DNA of 22,418 nucleotides, taken from the NCBI GenBank assembly GCA_041601535.1, contig JBFIHZ010000022.1:1-22418 (forward strand), read 5' to 3'. This document shows, one piece after another, positions 15,999 to 22,418 of this stretch (position 1 is its first letter; each line of letters opens with the position of its first letter). The notes under the pieces were generated by a model. It was not told where the DNA came from, searched no databases, and saw nothing but the letters and a program-made list of their open reading frames with translations. This DNA is from JBFIHZ01 sp041601535. Its GTDB lineage: Bacteria > Pseudomonadota > Gammaproteobacteria > Xanthomonadales > SZUA-36. A program made the translations under genes and the position numbers.

Positions 15999-16654
15999 GC
16001 AGCGTGCGAGAACTGTTACTGCGTCCAATGTTTCGTGAAAACCCGGTAACACTGCATGTGCTGGGAATTTGCTCCGCACTGGCCATCACCAATTCCTTGA
16101 CCTCCTCGCTGATCATGAGCGTGTCCATGACCGCCGTACTGGTCGTATCAAGCGCCGCCATCAGCCTGATTCGAAGTTACTTGGTGCCGAGTATCCGGCT
16201 GATTGTCCAGATCATCATAATTGCCTCTGCCGTCACGATTATTGATCAACTGCTGACGGCTTACCTGCCGGAGACGGCGCGCATATTAAGTGTGTATATC
16301 AGCCTCATCGTGACCAACTGCATCGTCTTGGGCCGCGCAGAAGCCTGCGCCATACACCAGCCCGTCAGGACCAGCGTGCTGGACGCACTGGGCAATGGTC
16401 TGGGCTACAGCCTGATTCTCATTGTCGTTGCTATTGTTCGCGAGCTCGTCGGTAACGGCTCGCTGATGGGTTATCGGCTGTTGCAGTTGGTCAGGGAGGG
16501 TGGGTGGTACGAACCGAACGAGTTATTGTTGCTGCCGCCCAGCGCGTTTTTCCTGATCGGTTTCATCGTTTGGGCAATCCGCACCTACCAGCCCGAACAG
16601 GTTGAGGATCAGTCAGCGCGGCCGTTTGACTTGCCAGCAAGGCGGCAGCGTTGA
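15995..16654 (+). CDS. nqrD: Na+-NQR subunit D
   Basis: A 219-residue membrane subunit with about six helices. The two iron-centre cysteines are present: Cys26 in LGICSALAIT and Cys109 in VTNCIVLGRAEA. An additional Cys118 (RAEACA, where Vibrio has Phe) lies close to the second one. The acidic residue corresponding to Vibrio Asp133 is kept as Asp130 (LDALGNGLG). The C-terminal SAFFLIGFIVWAIRTYQPEQVE is near-identical to the family. The start overlaps the nqrC stop by four bases (ATGA), indicating translational coupling. NqrD and NqrE together form the intramembrane iron site and part of the Na+ path. Confidence 0.96.
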   Translation: MSSVRELLLRPMFRENPVTLHVLGICSALAITNSLTSSLIMSVSMTAVLVVSSAAISLIRSYLVPSIRLIVQIIIIASAVTIIDQLLTAYLPETARILSVYISLIVTNCIVLGRAEACAIHQPVRTSVLDALGNGLGYSLILIVVAIVRELVGNGSLMGYRLLQLVREGGWYEPNELLLLPPSAFFLIGFIVWAIRTYQPEQVEDQSARPFDLPARRQR

Positions 16655-17262
16655 TGCACGGCTTGGCGGACATTTTCTTTCGCGCGGTTTTCCTCGAAAA
16701 CCTCGCCCTGGCCTATTTTCTGGGCATGTGCACTTTTATTGCCGTTTCAAAGGAAGTGCGCACAACGCTCGGGTTGGGTTTGGCAGTGATTGTGGTGCTG
16801 GGGATCAGTGTGCCGATCAATCAGCTGATACTGGACCATTTGCTGCGTCCCGGCGCTTTGGCCTGGGCAGGTCTGGGAGCATTTGACTTCACGCACCTTT
16901 GGTTGTTGTGCGCGATCTCTGTCATTGCGGCCCTGGTACAGGTCCTGGAAGTGATACTGCATCGTTTGTTCCCACCTTTGTACCATACGCTGGGAATCTA
17001 TCTGCCGTTGCTGACAGTTAATTGTGCCATCCTCGGTGGCTCCCTGTTCATGGCGCAGCGCAACCTCAATTTCATTGAGAGCCTGTCTTACGGATTGGGG
17101 TCCGGAGTGGGGTGGACACTGGCCATTGTTGCGCTGGCTGGATTGCGCGAGCGGATGAAGTATTGTGACGTGCCGGATGGCTTGCGCGGACTTGGCATAA
17201 CATTCATCACCACCGGACTTATCTCGCTCGCTTTTCTGGGTATCGCGGGTGTTCAATGGTAA
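16654..17262 (+). CDS. nqrE: Na+-NQR subunit E
   Basis: A 202-residue membrane subunit paired with NqrD. The ATG at 16654 shares its first base with the nqrD stop (TGATG). Iron-centre cysteines are kept: Cys26 in LGMCTFIAVSK and Cys124 in LTVNCAILGG. LVQVLEVIL keeps the glutamate (residue 99) equivalent to Vibrio Glu95. FPPLYHTLGIYLPL and SGVGWTLAIVALAGLRERMKY are strongly conserved, as is RGLGITFITTGL. Length matches the family (about 198). Together with nqrD it indicates that electron transfer from NqrF through the membrane to the periplasmic side should work. Confidence 0.96.
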   Translation: MHGLADIFFRAVFLENLALAYFLGMCTFIAVSKEVRTTLGLGLAVIVVLGISVPINQLILDHLLRPGALAWAGLGAFDFTHLWLLCAISVIAALVQVLEVILHRLFPPLYHTLGIYLPLLTVNCAILGGSLFMAQRNLNFIESLSYGLGSGVGWTLAIVALAGLRERMKYCDVPDGLRGLGITFITTGLISLAFLGIAGVQW

Positions 17263-18497
17263 CCATGGCAACCTTGACCGAAATCCTGGTGGGAGTGGCG
17301 CTGCTGACCGGCCTTGCCTGGCTGCTCACACTGACGATCCTGCTGGTCCGGGCAAGGCTGTTGCCGCGTGGCGAAGTGTGCTTACACATCAATGACACCG
17401 AGGAAGTCAGGGTGTTACCGGGCGGCAAGCTGCATGAAGCGCTGGCCACAGTGAACATCCTGCTGCCTACCGCCTGCGGCGGCAAAGGTAGTTGTGGCCA
17501 GTGCCGTATCAAAGTTGTGGCCGGCGGTGGAACCTTGTTGCCAACCGAGTCCGCCCTGATTACCCGATTTGAGGCAGCCGAGGGGTTTCGTCTGGCTTGC
17601 CAGTTAACAGTCCTCGAAGATCTGCGGCTGCAATTGCCGGCTGCATTGCTGGAGTCCAGGAAGTGGAATTGCACCGTACGCTCCAACAGGAATGTGGCGA
17701 CGTTTATCAAAGAGCTGGTTTTGGAGCTACCAGCCGGAGAGGTGTTGAACTTTGAGGCAGGCGGTTACGTACAGATTGAGTGCCCGCCACACCACTTGCG
17801 TTTTGCAGACTTTGATATCGACCCGGCTTACCGGCCTGATTGGGAGCGATTCGGCCTGTTCAGGCTGGAATCACAAAGCCGGCAACCAGCAACGCGAGCC
17901 TACTCCATGGCCAACTGTCCGCTGGAGAATAACGTGGTGGTGCTCAACGTGCGTATCGCAACGCCGACTCCTACTGTCACAGGCCCGGTGCCACCGGGCG
18001 TAGTATCTTCATGGCTTTTCCACCTCAAACCGGGTGACCGGGTGGACGTTGCCGGGCCTTTTGGCGAGTTCTTCCACCGGGATGGCGAGGCCGAGATGGT
18101 TTATATCGGTGGAGGTGCCGGTATGGCACCCTTGCGTTCGCATATCCTTGATTTGCTGGAAAGGCTCAGCAGCCGGAGGACCATCAGTTTTTGGTATGGC
18201 GCACGCAGCCTGCGGGAAGCCTTTTACGTCGAGGAATTCAGCCGCCTGGCCCAACAACACCCTAATTTCAGATTTTGCCTGGCGTTATCCGCGCCACTGC
18301 CCGAAGACCAGTGGACGGGTCCGACAGGGCTGATTCACGATGTGATTTATGAGCACTATCTTGGCTCTCATCCAGCACCAGAGGATTGCGAATATTACCT
18401 GTGTGGGCCGCCGATGATGATTGCGGCGACAAACAATATGCTGCAGGAACTCGGAGTTGATGAGGAAAGCATCCTGTTCGACGATTTCGGAGCTTGA
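17256..18497 (+). CDS. nqrF: Na+-NQR subunit F (NADH dehydrogenase, 2Fe-2S and FAD)
   Basis: A 413-residue electron-entry subunit that oxidises NADH. It has an N-terminal membrane helix (about 8-32), then a ferredoxin domain with 2Fe-2S ligands Cys74, Cys80, Cys83 and Cys115. The FAD-binding part has RAYSMAN (214-220), and the NADH-binding part has GGGAGMAPLRSH (285-296), WYGARS, CGPPMM (383-388) and the C-terminal FDDFGA. Every residue set needed for NADH oxidation appears intact. The start overlaps nqrE by seven bases; ATG at 17265 is an alternative. The FAD/NADH architecture confirms Nqr rather than Rnf. Confidence 0.97.
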   Translation: MVTMATLTEILVGVALLTGLAWLLTLTILLVRARLLPRGEVCLHINDTEEVRVLPGGKLHEALATVNILLPTACGGKGSCGQCRIKVVAGGGTLLPTESALITRFEAAEGFRLACQLTVLEDLRLQLPAALLESRKWNCTVRSNRNVATFIKELVLELPAGEVLNFEAGGYVQIECPPHHLRFADFDIDPAYRPDWERFGLFRLESQSRQPATRAYSMANCPLENNVVVLNVRIATPTPTVTGPVPPGVVSSWLFHLKPGDRVDVAGPFGEFFHRDGEAEMVYIGGGAGMAPLRSHILDLLERLSSRRTISFWYGARSLREAFYVEEFSRLAQQHPNFRFCLALSAPLPEDQWTGPTGLIHDVIYEHYLGSHPAPEDCEYYLCGPPMMIAATNNMLQELGVDEESILFDDFGA

Positions 18498-18501
18498 GCG
18501 C

Positions 18502-18699
18502 ATGACTATATTTTTCGGCACGCTGATATTTTTTACCCTGTGCGCCCTGGCACTGGGTCTGGGCATGTTGTTGCGGGGTGAGCCCCTGGAAGGGCGTTGC
18601 AATGGGTCTGGAACAGGATGGTTGAAGTGTCTGGCCTGTCCTGTCCGCCGCCGTTCTGAATCATGCCGGCGGGCTTCCAGTGAGGAGCATCTGCCATGA
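18502..18699 (+). CDS. nqrM: NqrM, Na+-NQR maturation factor
   Basis: A 65-residue membrane protein right after nqrF, where nqrM normally lies. One N-terminal helix (about 2-24) is followed by GEPLEGRCNGSG, corresponding to the family's KGSCGGLG, and CLACP, corresponding to the CXCP segment. In Vibrio NqrM is required for NQR assembly and is thought to deliver iron to the NqrD/NqrE centre. Its presence supports a functional, fully matured complex. Its stop overlaps the next start as ATGA. The C-terminal 15 residues (RRSESCRRASSEEHLP) are less typical. Confidence 0.85.
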   Translation: MTIFFGTLIFFTLCALALGLGMLLRGEPLEGRCNGSGTGWLKCLACPVRRRSESCRRASSEEHLP

Positions 18700-19103
18700 G
18701 CAAGCTGAAATTTGCCAGCGTGCGTGAATACATGTCTTCGCGGCTCGTGTCACTGGATCCGGACATGGAAATTGTCCGTGCCACGAACCTGTTAATCCGC
18801 AACGACATTTCAGGCGCTCCGGTGGTCGACAAAAAGGGACAGCTGGTAGGCATCCTGACAGAGCGAGACTGCATGCGGGTTGCGGTGGAAGCCGAGTATC
18901 ACGCAATGCCAGGGGGGCTGGTGCGGGACGTCATGAGCACCGACCCACAGTTCGTCAGCCCGGACGATAATATTTTCCAGCTGGCCCGTCGATTTATTGA
19001 CCACAAGTACCGACGCTACCCGGTGGTTGAAAACGGTCGTGTCATTGGTTTGATCAGCCGGCGCGATGTCATGCGTGCGTTGGGACATTTCTATCCGGGC
19101 TGA
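18696..19103 (+). CDS. Two-CBS-domain protein, last gene of the nqr operon
   Basis: A 135-residue soluble protein built of two CBS domains and little else (about residues 8-65 and 75-132). Signature pieces are VREYMSS, DISGAPVVD, GQLVGILTERD and VRDVMS, DHKYRRYPVVE, GRVIGLISRRDVMRAL. Paired CBS domains bind adenine nucleotides such as AMP, ATP or NAD and regulate partner proteins. The ATGA overlap with nqrM and GAGGAG upstream show translational coupling to the complex. The likely job is sensing energy or NAD(H) state for this operon's proteins; that is inference. Confidence 0.9.
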   Translation: MSKLKFASVREYMSSRLVSLDPDMEIVRATNLLIRNDISGAPVVDKKGQLVGILTERDCMRVAVEAEYHAMPGGLVRDVMSTDPQFVSPDDNIFQLARRFIDHKYRRYPVVENGRVIGLISRRDVMRALGHFYPG

Positions 19104-19365
19104 CCACGCCAGAATGCGGTCAAACGCGGGATGCACCCTCTTTCATGACATTTTTAGGATATTTACTGTAGTTTCATGGCACGAAGGCTTACCGCCGCGG
19201 GAGCCTTACTGACAGCCCGCTGGCAACTGATTTGTTTTTGACCAGATCGTTTGCTATATTGAATTTGAATCAAATTAAAAAAGGTCTCATTCGCAACCAA
19301 TAACCATTCAGGGAAGAGCGGCTGACGCAAAGCAGCTTCGACCGACACGTCAGGGAGGAAACATC
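19104..19365. other. Intergenic region before the VOC protein gene
   Basis: This holds a TGACC/GGTCA imperfect stem just after the CBS gene (about 19101-19122, weak), and the promoter-operator of the next gene at 19232-19276. No coding frame is supported. Confidence 0.5.
19232..19276 (+). promoter_or_regulatory. Likely promoter with overlapping operator palindrome for the VOC gene
   Basis: TTGTTT (19232-19237) and TATATT (19255-19260) are spaced by 17 bases. Directly after the -10 lies AATTTGA-A-TCAAATT (19262-19276), a perfect 7-bp inverted repeat that would cover the transcription start, a common repressor position. The start codon is about 90 bases downstream. Confidence 0.5.
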
Positions 19366-20760
19366 ATGTCGCTATGCCAGTTTGTCCTCGATCGTTTTGT
19401 TGTGTTTCTGGTAGCATCCGTCACCTGCTTTTTCGTCAGTCATGTTTACGCCGCACCGGCGGATCTCACCCGGCACCTCGCTCACCACGTGCAGGCCAAC
19501 GGCCCGCCAGTCGAGAGCACTGACACGTTCTTCGGTACCGAAGGCACGGCCCGCCTGATCGTGCACAACGGCGACGGTTCTGATCCGGGCACCAAAGTGA
19601 CCTCAGCTTCCATCGTTATAAATGGCCGCGAAATACTCGGGCCTTACGATTTCCAGCATGCCACCGACGAACTTGAGGTTCCGGTCCAGCTGCTGGCCAA
19701 TGACAATACAATTTCGGTCTCACTTAAATGTGGTTATCCCAGGCAAAAAAAATGCCACAGAGGCAGTTCCCTGAAGGTACGTATCAAGCAGGTTGCCGAC
19801 ATCACGCTGAACTGGACCACGCGTATCCATTTCAATACCAATGTAAGCAGTTTCGCCGTATCGCGCCCGTGGTACCGGGAGCTCGGCTTCGTGGTCAGCT
19901 CGGGTTTTCCGGATACCAATACGCTGGAGGTGGCGGAATCCATTGGCATTGACACGCCGACTGAATATGACGGTTCACACGGGCCGGAAGCTGGCGGCTA
20001 CCTGCTGCACGGCGAACTGATTGCGCTGCAAAATGCCGGTGGTGTGTTTATCGACCTGATCGAGTTCACCATTCCGCGCAACAACGAGCCGCCTTACGCC
20101 AAGCTGAATCACCTGGGCATGGCGCGGGCAGCGCTTTTGACCACCAGCCTGGATGCGGACTACACCTATATGTCCGGCATGATGGGCGTCGAGTTCCTGT
20201 CACCCCCGGTTACACGCTCCAACGGCACACGTTTTGCCATCTTCAAGGACCCGGATGGCACCTATTACGAATTGCAGGAAGTTGTTGGTGTCCCCAATCC
20301 GCTTTCCACCACCAATATCATTGATATCGGCCAAGTCAACATTAACGTCAGTGATTTCGAACGCTCACGCGCGTTCTACAAGATGCTCGGATTCGAACTC
20401 GGCGTGCCGCTGGCGGAGACCGAGTCACCCGAAGTGACGCAAGCCATGGGCTTTGATCAACCCTACAAAATCAAGGGCGAATTGTTGCTCGGCTACGGTA
20501 CCGGGATTGAACTGGTGCAATGGCTCGACCCGTATGATCCCAGCCCGCCATATCCCATCCCGATCAACCATTTCGGTATCAATCGCCTGGCGTATGTCAC
20601 CGCGGATCTGTCCGGTGACGTGGCCACTCTGAAATCACAAGGCGTGGAATTCATTTCCGAAATCGCGCCCTGCTGCAACGGGCCTGATTCAGGTACCGGT
20701 ATTGTCAGCTTCTATGACCCGGACGGCACCATCATCGAGCTGTTCGGCACGGTGGACTGA
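19366..20760 (+). CDS. Exported protein with two VOC (glyoxalase-fold) domains
   Basis: A 464-residue exported protein. The signal peptide (1-29, ending VYA) is followed by a region of about 100 residues (55-145) that reads as a beta-sandwich (ASIVINGREILGPYDF). Two VOC-type domains follow (about 152-305 and 320-462). Each ends in the family mark, KDPDGTYYELQE and YDPDGTIIELF, with Glu302 and Glu458 as candidate metal ligands. The second also has SRAFYKMLGFELG and HFGINRLAY. Its first strand has Asn (QVNINVSD) where a His ligand often sits, so metal binding may be altered. VOC proteins include glyoxalases, extradiol dioxygenases and binding proteins; the reaction here is unknown. GGGAGGAAACATC precedes the ATG. 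Confidence 0.88.
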   Translation: MSLCQFVLDRFVVFLVASVTCFFVSHVYAAPADLTRHLAHHVQANGPPVESTDTFFGTEGTARLIVHNGDGSDPGTKVTSASIVINGREILGPYDFQHATDELEVPVQLLANDNTISVSLKCGYPRQKKCHRGSSLKVRIKQVADITLNWTTRIHFNTNVSSFAVSRPWYRELGFVVSSGFPDTNTLEVAESIGIDTPTEYDGSHGPEAGGYLLHGELIALQNAGGVFIDLIEFTIPRNNEPPYAKLNHLGMARAALLTTSLDADYTYMSGMMGVEFLSPPVTRSNGTRFAIFKDPDGTYYELQEVVGVPNPLSTTNIIDIGQVNINVSDFERSRAFYKMLGFELGVPLAETESPEVTQAMGFDQPYKIKGELLLGYGTGIELVQWLDPYDPSPPYPIPINHFGINRLAYVTADLSGDVATLKSQGVEFISEIAPCCNGPDSGTGIVSFYDPDGTIIELFGTVD

Positions 20761-20783
20761 TTCGCCCTGTAGCAGGACCAAGT

Positions 20784-20815
20784 CCAGGGCCCGCCTGCCA
20801 AGCGGCGGGCCCTGG
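20784..20815 (+). terminator. Strong hairpin after the VOC gene
   Basis: CCAGGGCCCGCC (20784-20795) pairs perfectly with GGCGGGCCCTGG (20804-20815) across an 8-base loop, 23 bases after the stop codon. The T-tract is missing, so it may terminate weakly or protect the 3' end of the mRNA. Confidence 0.6.
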
Positions 20816-20886
20816 CAACCCCCGGCACCATAACCTGTTCCGTCTGTTGGTCCCTCTTGCCCGGCGTATGCGCCAAGGAGCCTGAT

Positions 20887-21519
20887 ATGAATGCATTTAA
20901 CGTAGTGGCCGGCCGCGTGCTTGCCATCATCCTGCTTGTTGCACTGGGCGGCCGTGACCTCGCTGCTGCAAGCAATGACGAGCCCAACCTGGAGGCCCAA
21001 CTGGCCCAGCTGCTGGTATGTTATGCGCGCGGCGCGGATGCCATTGGCGATGGCAGAACCAATCACGATCCCGAAGCCGCCGGCCTGGAAATTTTCCGGA
21101 AATGTTTCACCGAAGACGCCACTTTTGCCATCTGGCCGGCCGGGCAGCCGTTTGACAACCCGGAATTTCCCAGCCGGGTGGGCACCATGCCGCCGCTGTT
21201 GATATTCGTTGGCCCGGCGGCGTGGGCCAAGTTCACCAACTCGAGTTTCCGCGGTGCCGGCTATGACTATGTGCAGCACCTGGTAGGCAATATTGAGGTC
21301 AAGGTGTCGGGTAATAATGCCAGCGTCGTGGGCTATCTGAATTCCACCCACGTGGTGATGGGTGAGGGCTTGCTGGCGCCGTCGCAGTGCGTGCTGCAAA
21401 CCAATGGCACCTATTCCTTGCGCGTGCGCAAGTTCCCCAGCGGCTGGAAAGTAACCAGCCTCGACCTGGCCCAGTTTGCCTACAACAACATCATTGAAAA
21501 CGGCGAAGGCTGCGGCTGA
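20887..21519 (+). CDS. Exported NTF2/SnoaL-like fold protein
   Basis: A 210-residue exported protein. The ATG at 20887 follows AAGGAGCCTGAT and opens a signal peptide ending LAAA (residue 27). The mature part resembles the NTF2-like/SnoaL fold: an N-terminal helix (EAQLAQLLVCYARGAD), an acidic FTEDATFAIW turn, and a C-terminal sheet with YVQHLVGNIEVKVSG, ASVVGYLNSTHVV and GTYSLRVRKFPSGWKVTSLDL. Such proteins are small-molecule isomerases, cyclases, hydrolases or dehydratases, or binding proteins. Periplasmic versions are less well characterised. It follows the VOC gene after a hairpin, so it could share function but may be transcribed separately. Substrate is unknown. Confidence 0.78.
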   Translation: MNAFNVVAGRVLAIILLVALGGRDLAAASNDEPNLEAQLAQLLVCYARGADAIGDGRTNHDPEAAGLEIFRKCFTEDATFAIWPAGQPFDNPEFPSRVGTMPPLLIFVGPAAWAKFTNSSFRGAGYDYVQHLVGNIEVKVSGNNASVVGYLNSTHVVMGEGLLAPSQCVLQTNGTYSLRVRKFPSGWKVTSLDLAQFAYNNIIENGEGCG

Positions 21520-21549
21520 ACCATAACCCCCACGAGGTTCGGGAGATTC

Positions 21550-21604
21550 GGGGTCAGAGTCAAGGGACAGAGTCAACAAGACTCTGACCCCTGACTCTGA
21601 CCCC
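21550..21604. repeat. GGGGTCAGAGTC inverted-repeat element (REP/MITE-like)
   Basis: GGGGTCAGAGTC (21550-21561) is matched by its exact reverse complement GACTCTGACCCC twice, at 21580-21591 and 21593-21604. Between them AGAGTC-AACAA-GACTCT forms an inner hairpin, so the whole can fold as nested stems or alternative ones. GGGGTCAGAGTC-type termini are, to my knowledge, frequent in intergenic repeats of gammaproteobacteria, some linked to REP-associated transposases. It also sits where a terminator for the NTF2-like gene would be. Confidence 0.7.
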
Positions 21605-21678
21605 AGGCTTTCTGGTTTGCGCTGTCGCGGGGCATGTTCAATACTGGGGCAGTGAATCGTCCTCAAGGGGTAAGCACC

Positions 21679-22418
21679 ATGTCGAAGACTTTGCTGATTT
21701 TTGTCGGCCTGATTTTTATTGCCATGCTTTCGCCGGTGCAGGCAATGGAGGGGTCGGTTGAGGTCAAGGCAGGAGACACCCAGGGACTGATTGATGCCAT
21801 CAATATGGCCAACCAGGGTACCGGCCCGGGATTGATCGTGCTGGTGCCGGGCGATGGCGGTGAGACGGAGTTTGTCTTTGATGGCCCGGCGCCAGGTTTC
21901 GACAGCGCATTGCCCACCATCACTTCCGACGTGGAAATCCAGGCGGGGGGGCCAGCCGGTCCACGAATCACTTTGCGCGCCGCAGGCAATGAACAGGGCG
22001 AGTTCAGGTTGTTGCGGGTCAATGGCACCGCCAGTGAGGCATTCCTTTGGCTGGATCATGTCAACGTGGAAGGGTTTGGCGCCCCTGATGCGGATGGAGG
22101 TGCGATCCTGGTGGAAGGCGGTGGCGATTTCTCAGCCCGCGGTACGCATTTCCGGAACAATTTTGCTGGCCGTAACGGCGGCGCCGTTGCAGTTACCGAT
22201 AGCGCAAGCGCCGATATCCGTGGCGGCCGCTTCAGTGGCAATCGCTGCGCCAATGTCGGTGGTGCTGTCAGCGTGCAGGGTATGGCCTTTGCGGTGATAC
22301 AGGGGATGACGTTTGAAGAAAACGAGGCGGTTGTTTACGGCTGCGATATCAATGTCAACAGCAGTGTTACCGGCAATGCCTTGCTGGTAGAGCGGAATGT
22401 GTTCACCAGCGATTGCGA
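21679..22418 (+). CDS. Exported right-handed beta-helix protein (partial, cut by window end)
   Basis: An open frame of 246 complete codons that runs off the window. The ATG at 21679 follows AAGGGGTAAGCACC and opens a signal peptide (MSKTLLIFVGLIFIAMLSPVQA). The region after it (DTQGLIDAINMANQG) and the following repeats match parallel beta-helix proteins of the polymorphic-outer-membrane/CSLREA-like kind: GGAILVEGGGDFSARGTHFRNN, GGAVAVTDSASADIRGGRFSGN and GGAVSVQGMAFAVIQGMTFEEN, about 25 residues per turn. Such proteins are cell-surface adhesins or polysaccharide-related enzymes; no catalytic motif is visible in this part. The total length and C-terminal export signal are outside the window. 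Confidence 0.85.
   Translation, partial: MSKTLLIFVGLIFIAMLSPVQAMEGSVEVKAGDTQGLIDAINMANQGTGPGLIVLVPGDGGETEFVFDGPAPGFDSALPTITSDVEIQAGGPAGPRITLRAAGNEQGEFRLLRVNGTASEAFLWLDHVNVEGFGAPDADGGAILVEGGGDFSARGTHFRNNFAGRNGGAVAVTDSASADIRGGRFSGNRCANVGGAVSVQGMAFAVIQGMTFEENEAVVYGCDINVNSSVTGNALLVERNVFTSDC

Noticed and set aside
12671..18497. The complex could be Rnf instead of Nqr
   Set aside because: Subunit A is NqrA-like without RnfC iron-sulfur motifs, subunit F has the NqrF ferredoxin-FAD-NADH layout, no RnfB is present, and nqrM follows.
19101..19122. Terminator after the CBS gene
   Set aside because: The stem is short and bulged (TGACC/GGTCA) and lacks an adjacent T-tract.
20689..22059. Long minus-strand open frame of about 456 codons
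   Set aside because: It runs antisense through three genes with ribosome binding sites and signal peptides, has no ribosome binding site or family motif of its own, and its composition is that of a shadow frame in GC-rich DNA.
1..22418. CRISPR arrays, tRNA or rRNA genes, insertion sequences, prophage
   Set aside because: No regular spaced repeats, cloverleaf sequences, rRNA segments, transposase or integrase motifs were seen on either strand.

Overview
The window looks like a chromosomal segment of a Gram-negative marine-type gammaproteobacterium. The reasons are a TonB-dependent receptor with the EEVVVTAQKREESLQDV N-terminus common in such genomes, Vibrio-like Nqr subunits, many exported proteins, a GC-rich composition and Shine-Dalgarno-led genes. 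No rRNA or tRNA gene, integrase, insertion sequence or CRISPR array is visible. The taxonomic placement is inference.

Left part (1-5551, minus strand): a TonB-dependent outer-membrane receptor, a cytoplasmic DUF6065-like protein, and an exported trypsin-like protease with a MopE-like acidic repeat and a cysteine-rich tail. A terminator follows the protease gene. A 337-base divergent region with a perfect 16-base palindrome separates the protease from a plus-strand MgtC/DUF4010 membrane protein (5889-7145).

Centre (7538-19103, plus strand): twelve co-directional genes form one apparent operon. The first part is an outer-membrane electron conduit: a c-type cytochrome with an ethylbenzene-dehydrogenase-type haem domain, a decahaem MtrA/DmsE-type cytochrome, an MtrB/PioB-type beta-barrel and a hexahaem lipoprotein. 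Next comes a complete Na+-translocating NADH:quinone oxidoreductase set, nqrABCDEF, then its maturation factor nqrM and a two-CBS-domain protein. From nqrA onward the genes overlap or nearly touch.

The main discovery candidate is this operon. NqrC keeps its FMN-attachment motif (SGAT) and the iron-ligand cysteines of NqrD, NqrE and NqrF are all present. NqrB, however, has no [ST]GAT flavinylation motif (YDQPT stands there), and a Gly-Gly/Glu site linked to quinone and inhibitor binding reads Gly-Val/Gln. My inference is that electrons may leave from the periplasmic FMN of NqrC into the multihaem conduit, or enter by the reverse route, rather than passing through NqrB to quinone. That would be an Nqr counterpart of the Rnf-multihaem cytochrome pairing known in Methanosarcina.

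Right part (19366-22418, plus strand): an exported protein with two VOC (glyoxalase-fold) domains, an exported NTF2/SnoaL-like protein, a GGGGTCAGAGTC inverted-repeat element, and the start of an exported right-handed beta-helix protein cut by the window end. Each gene here has its own ribosome binding site, and a promoter-operator region precedes the first.
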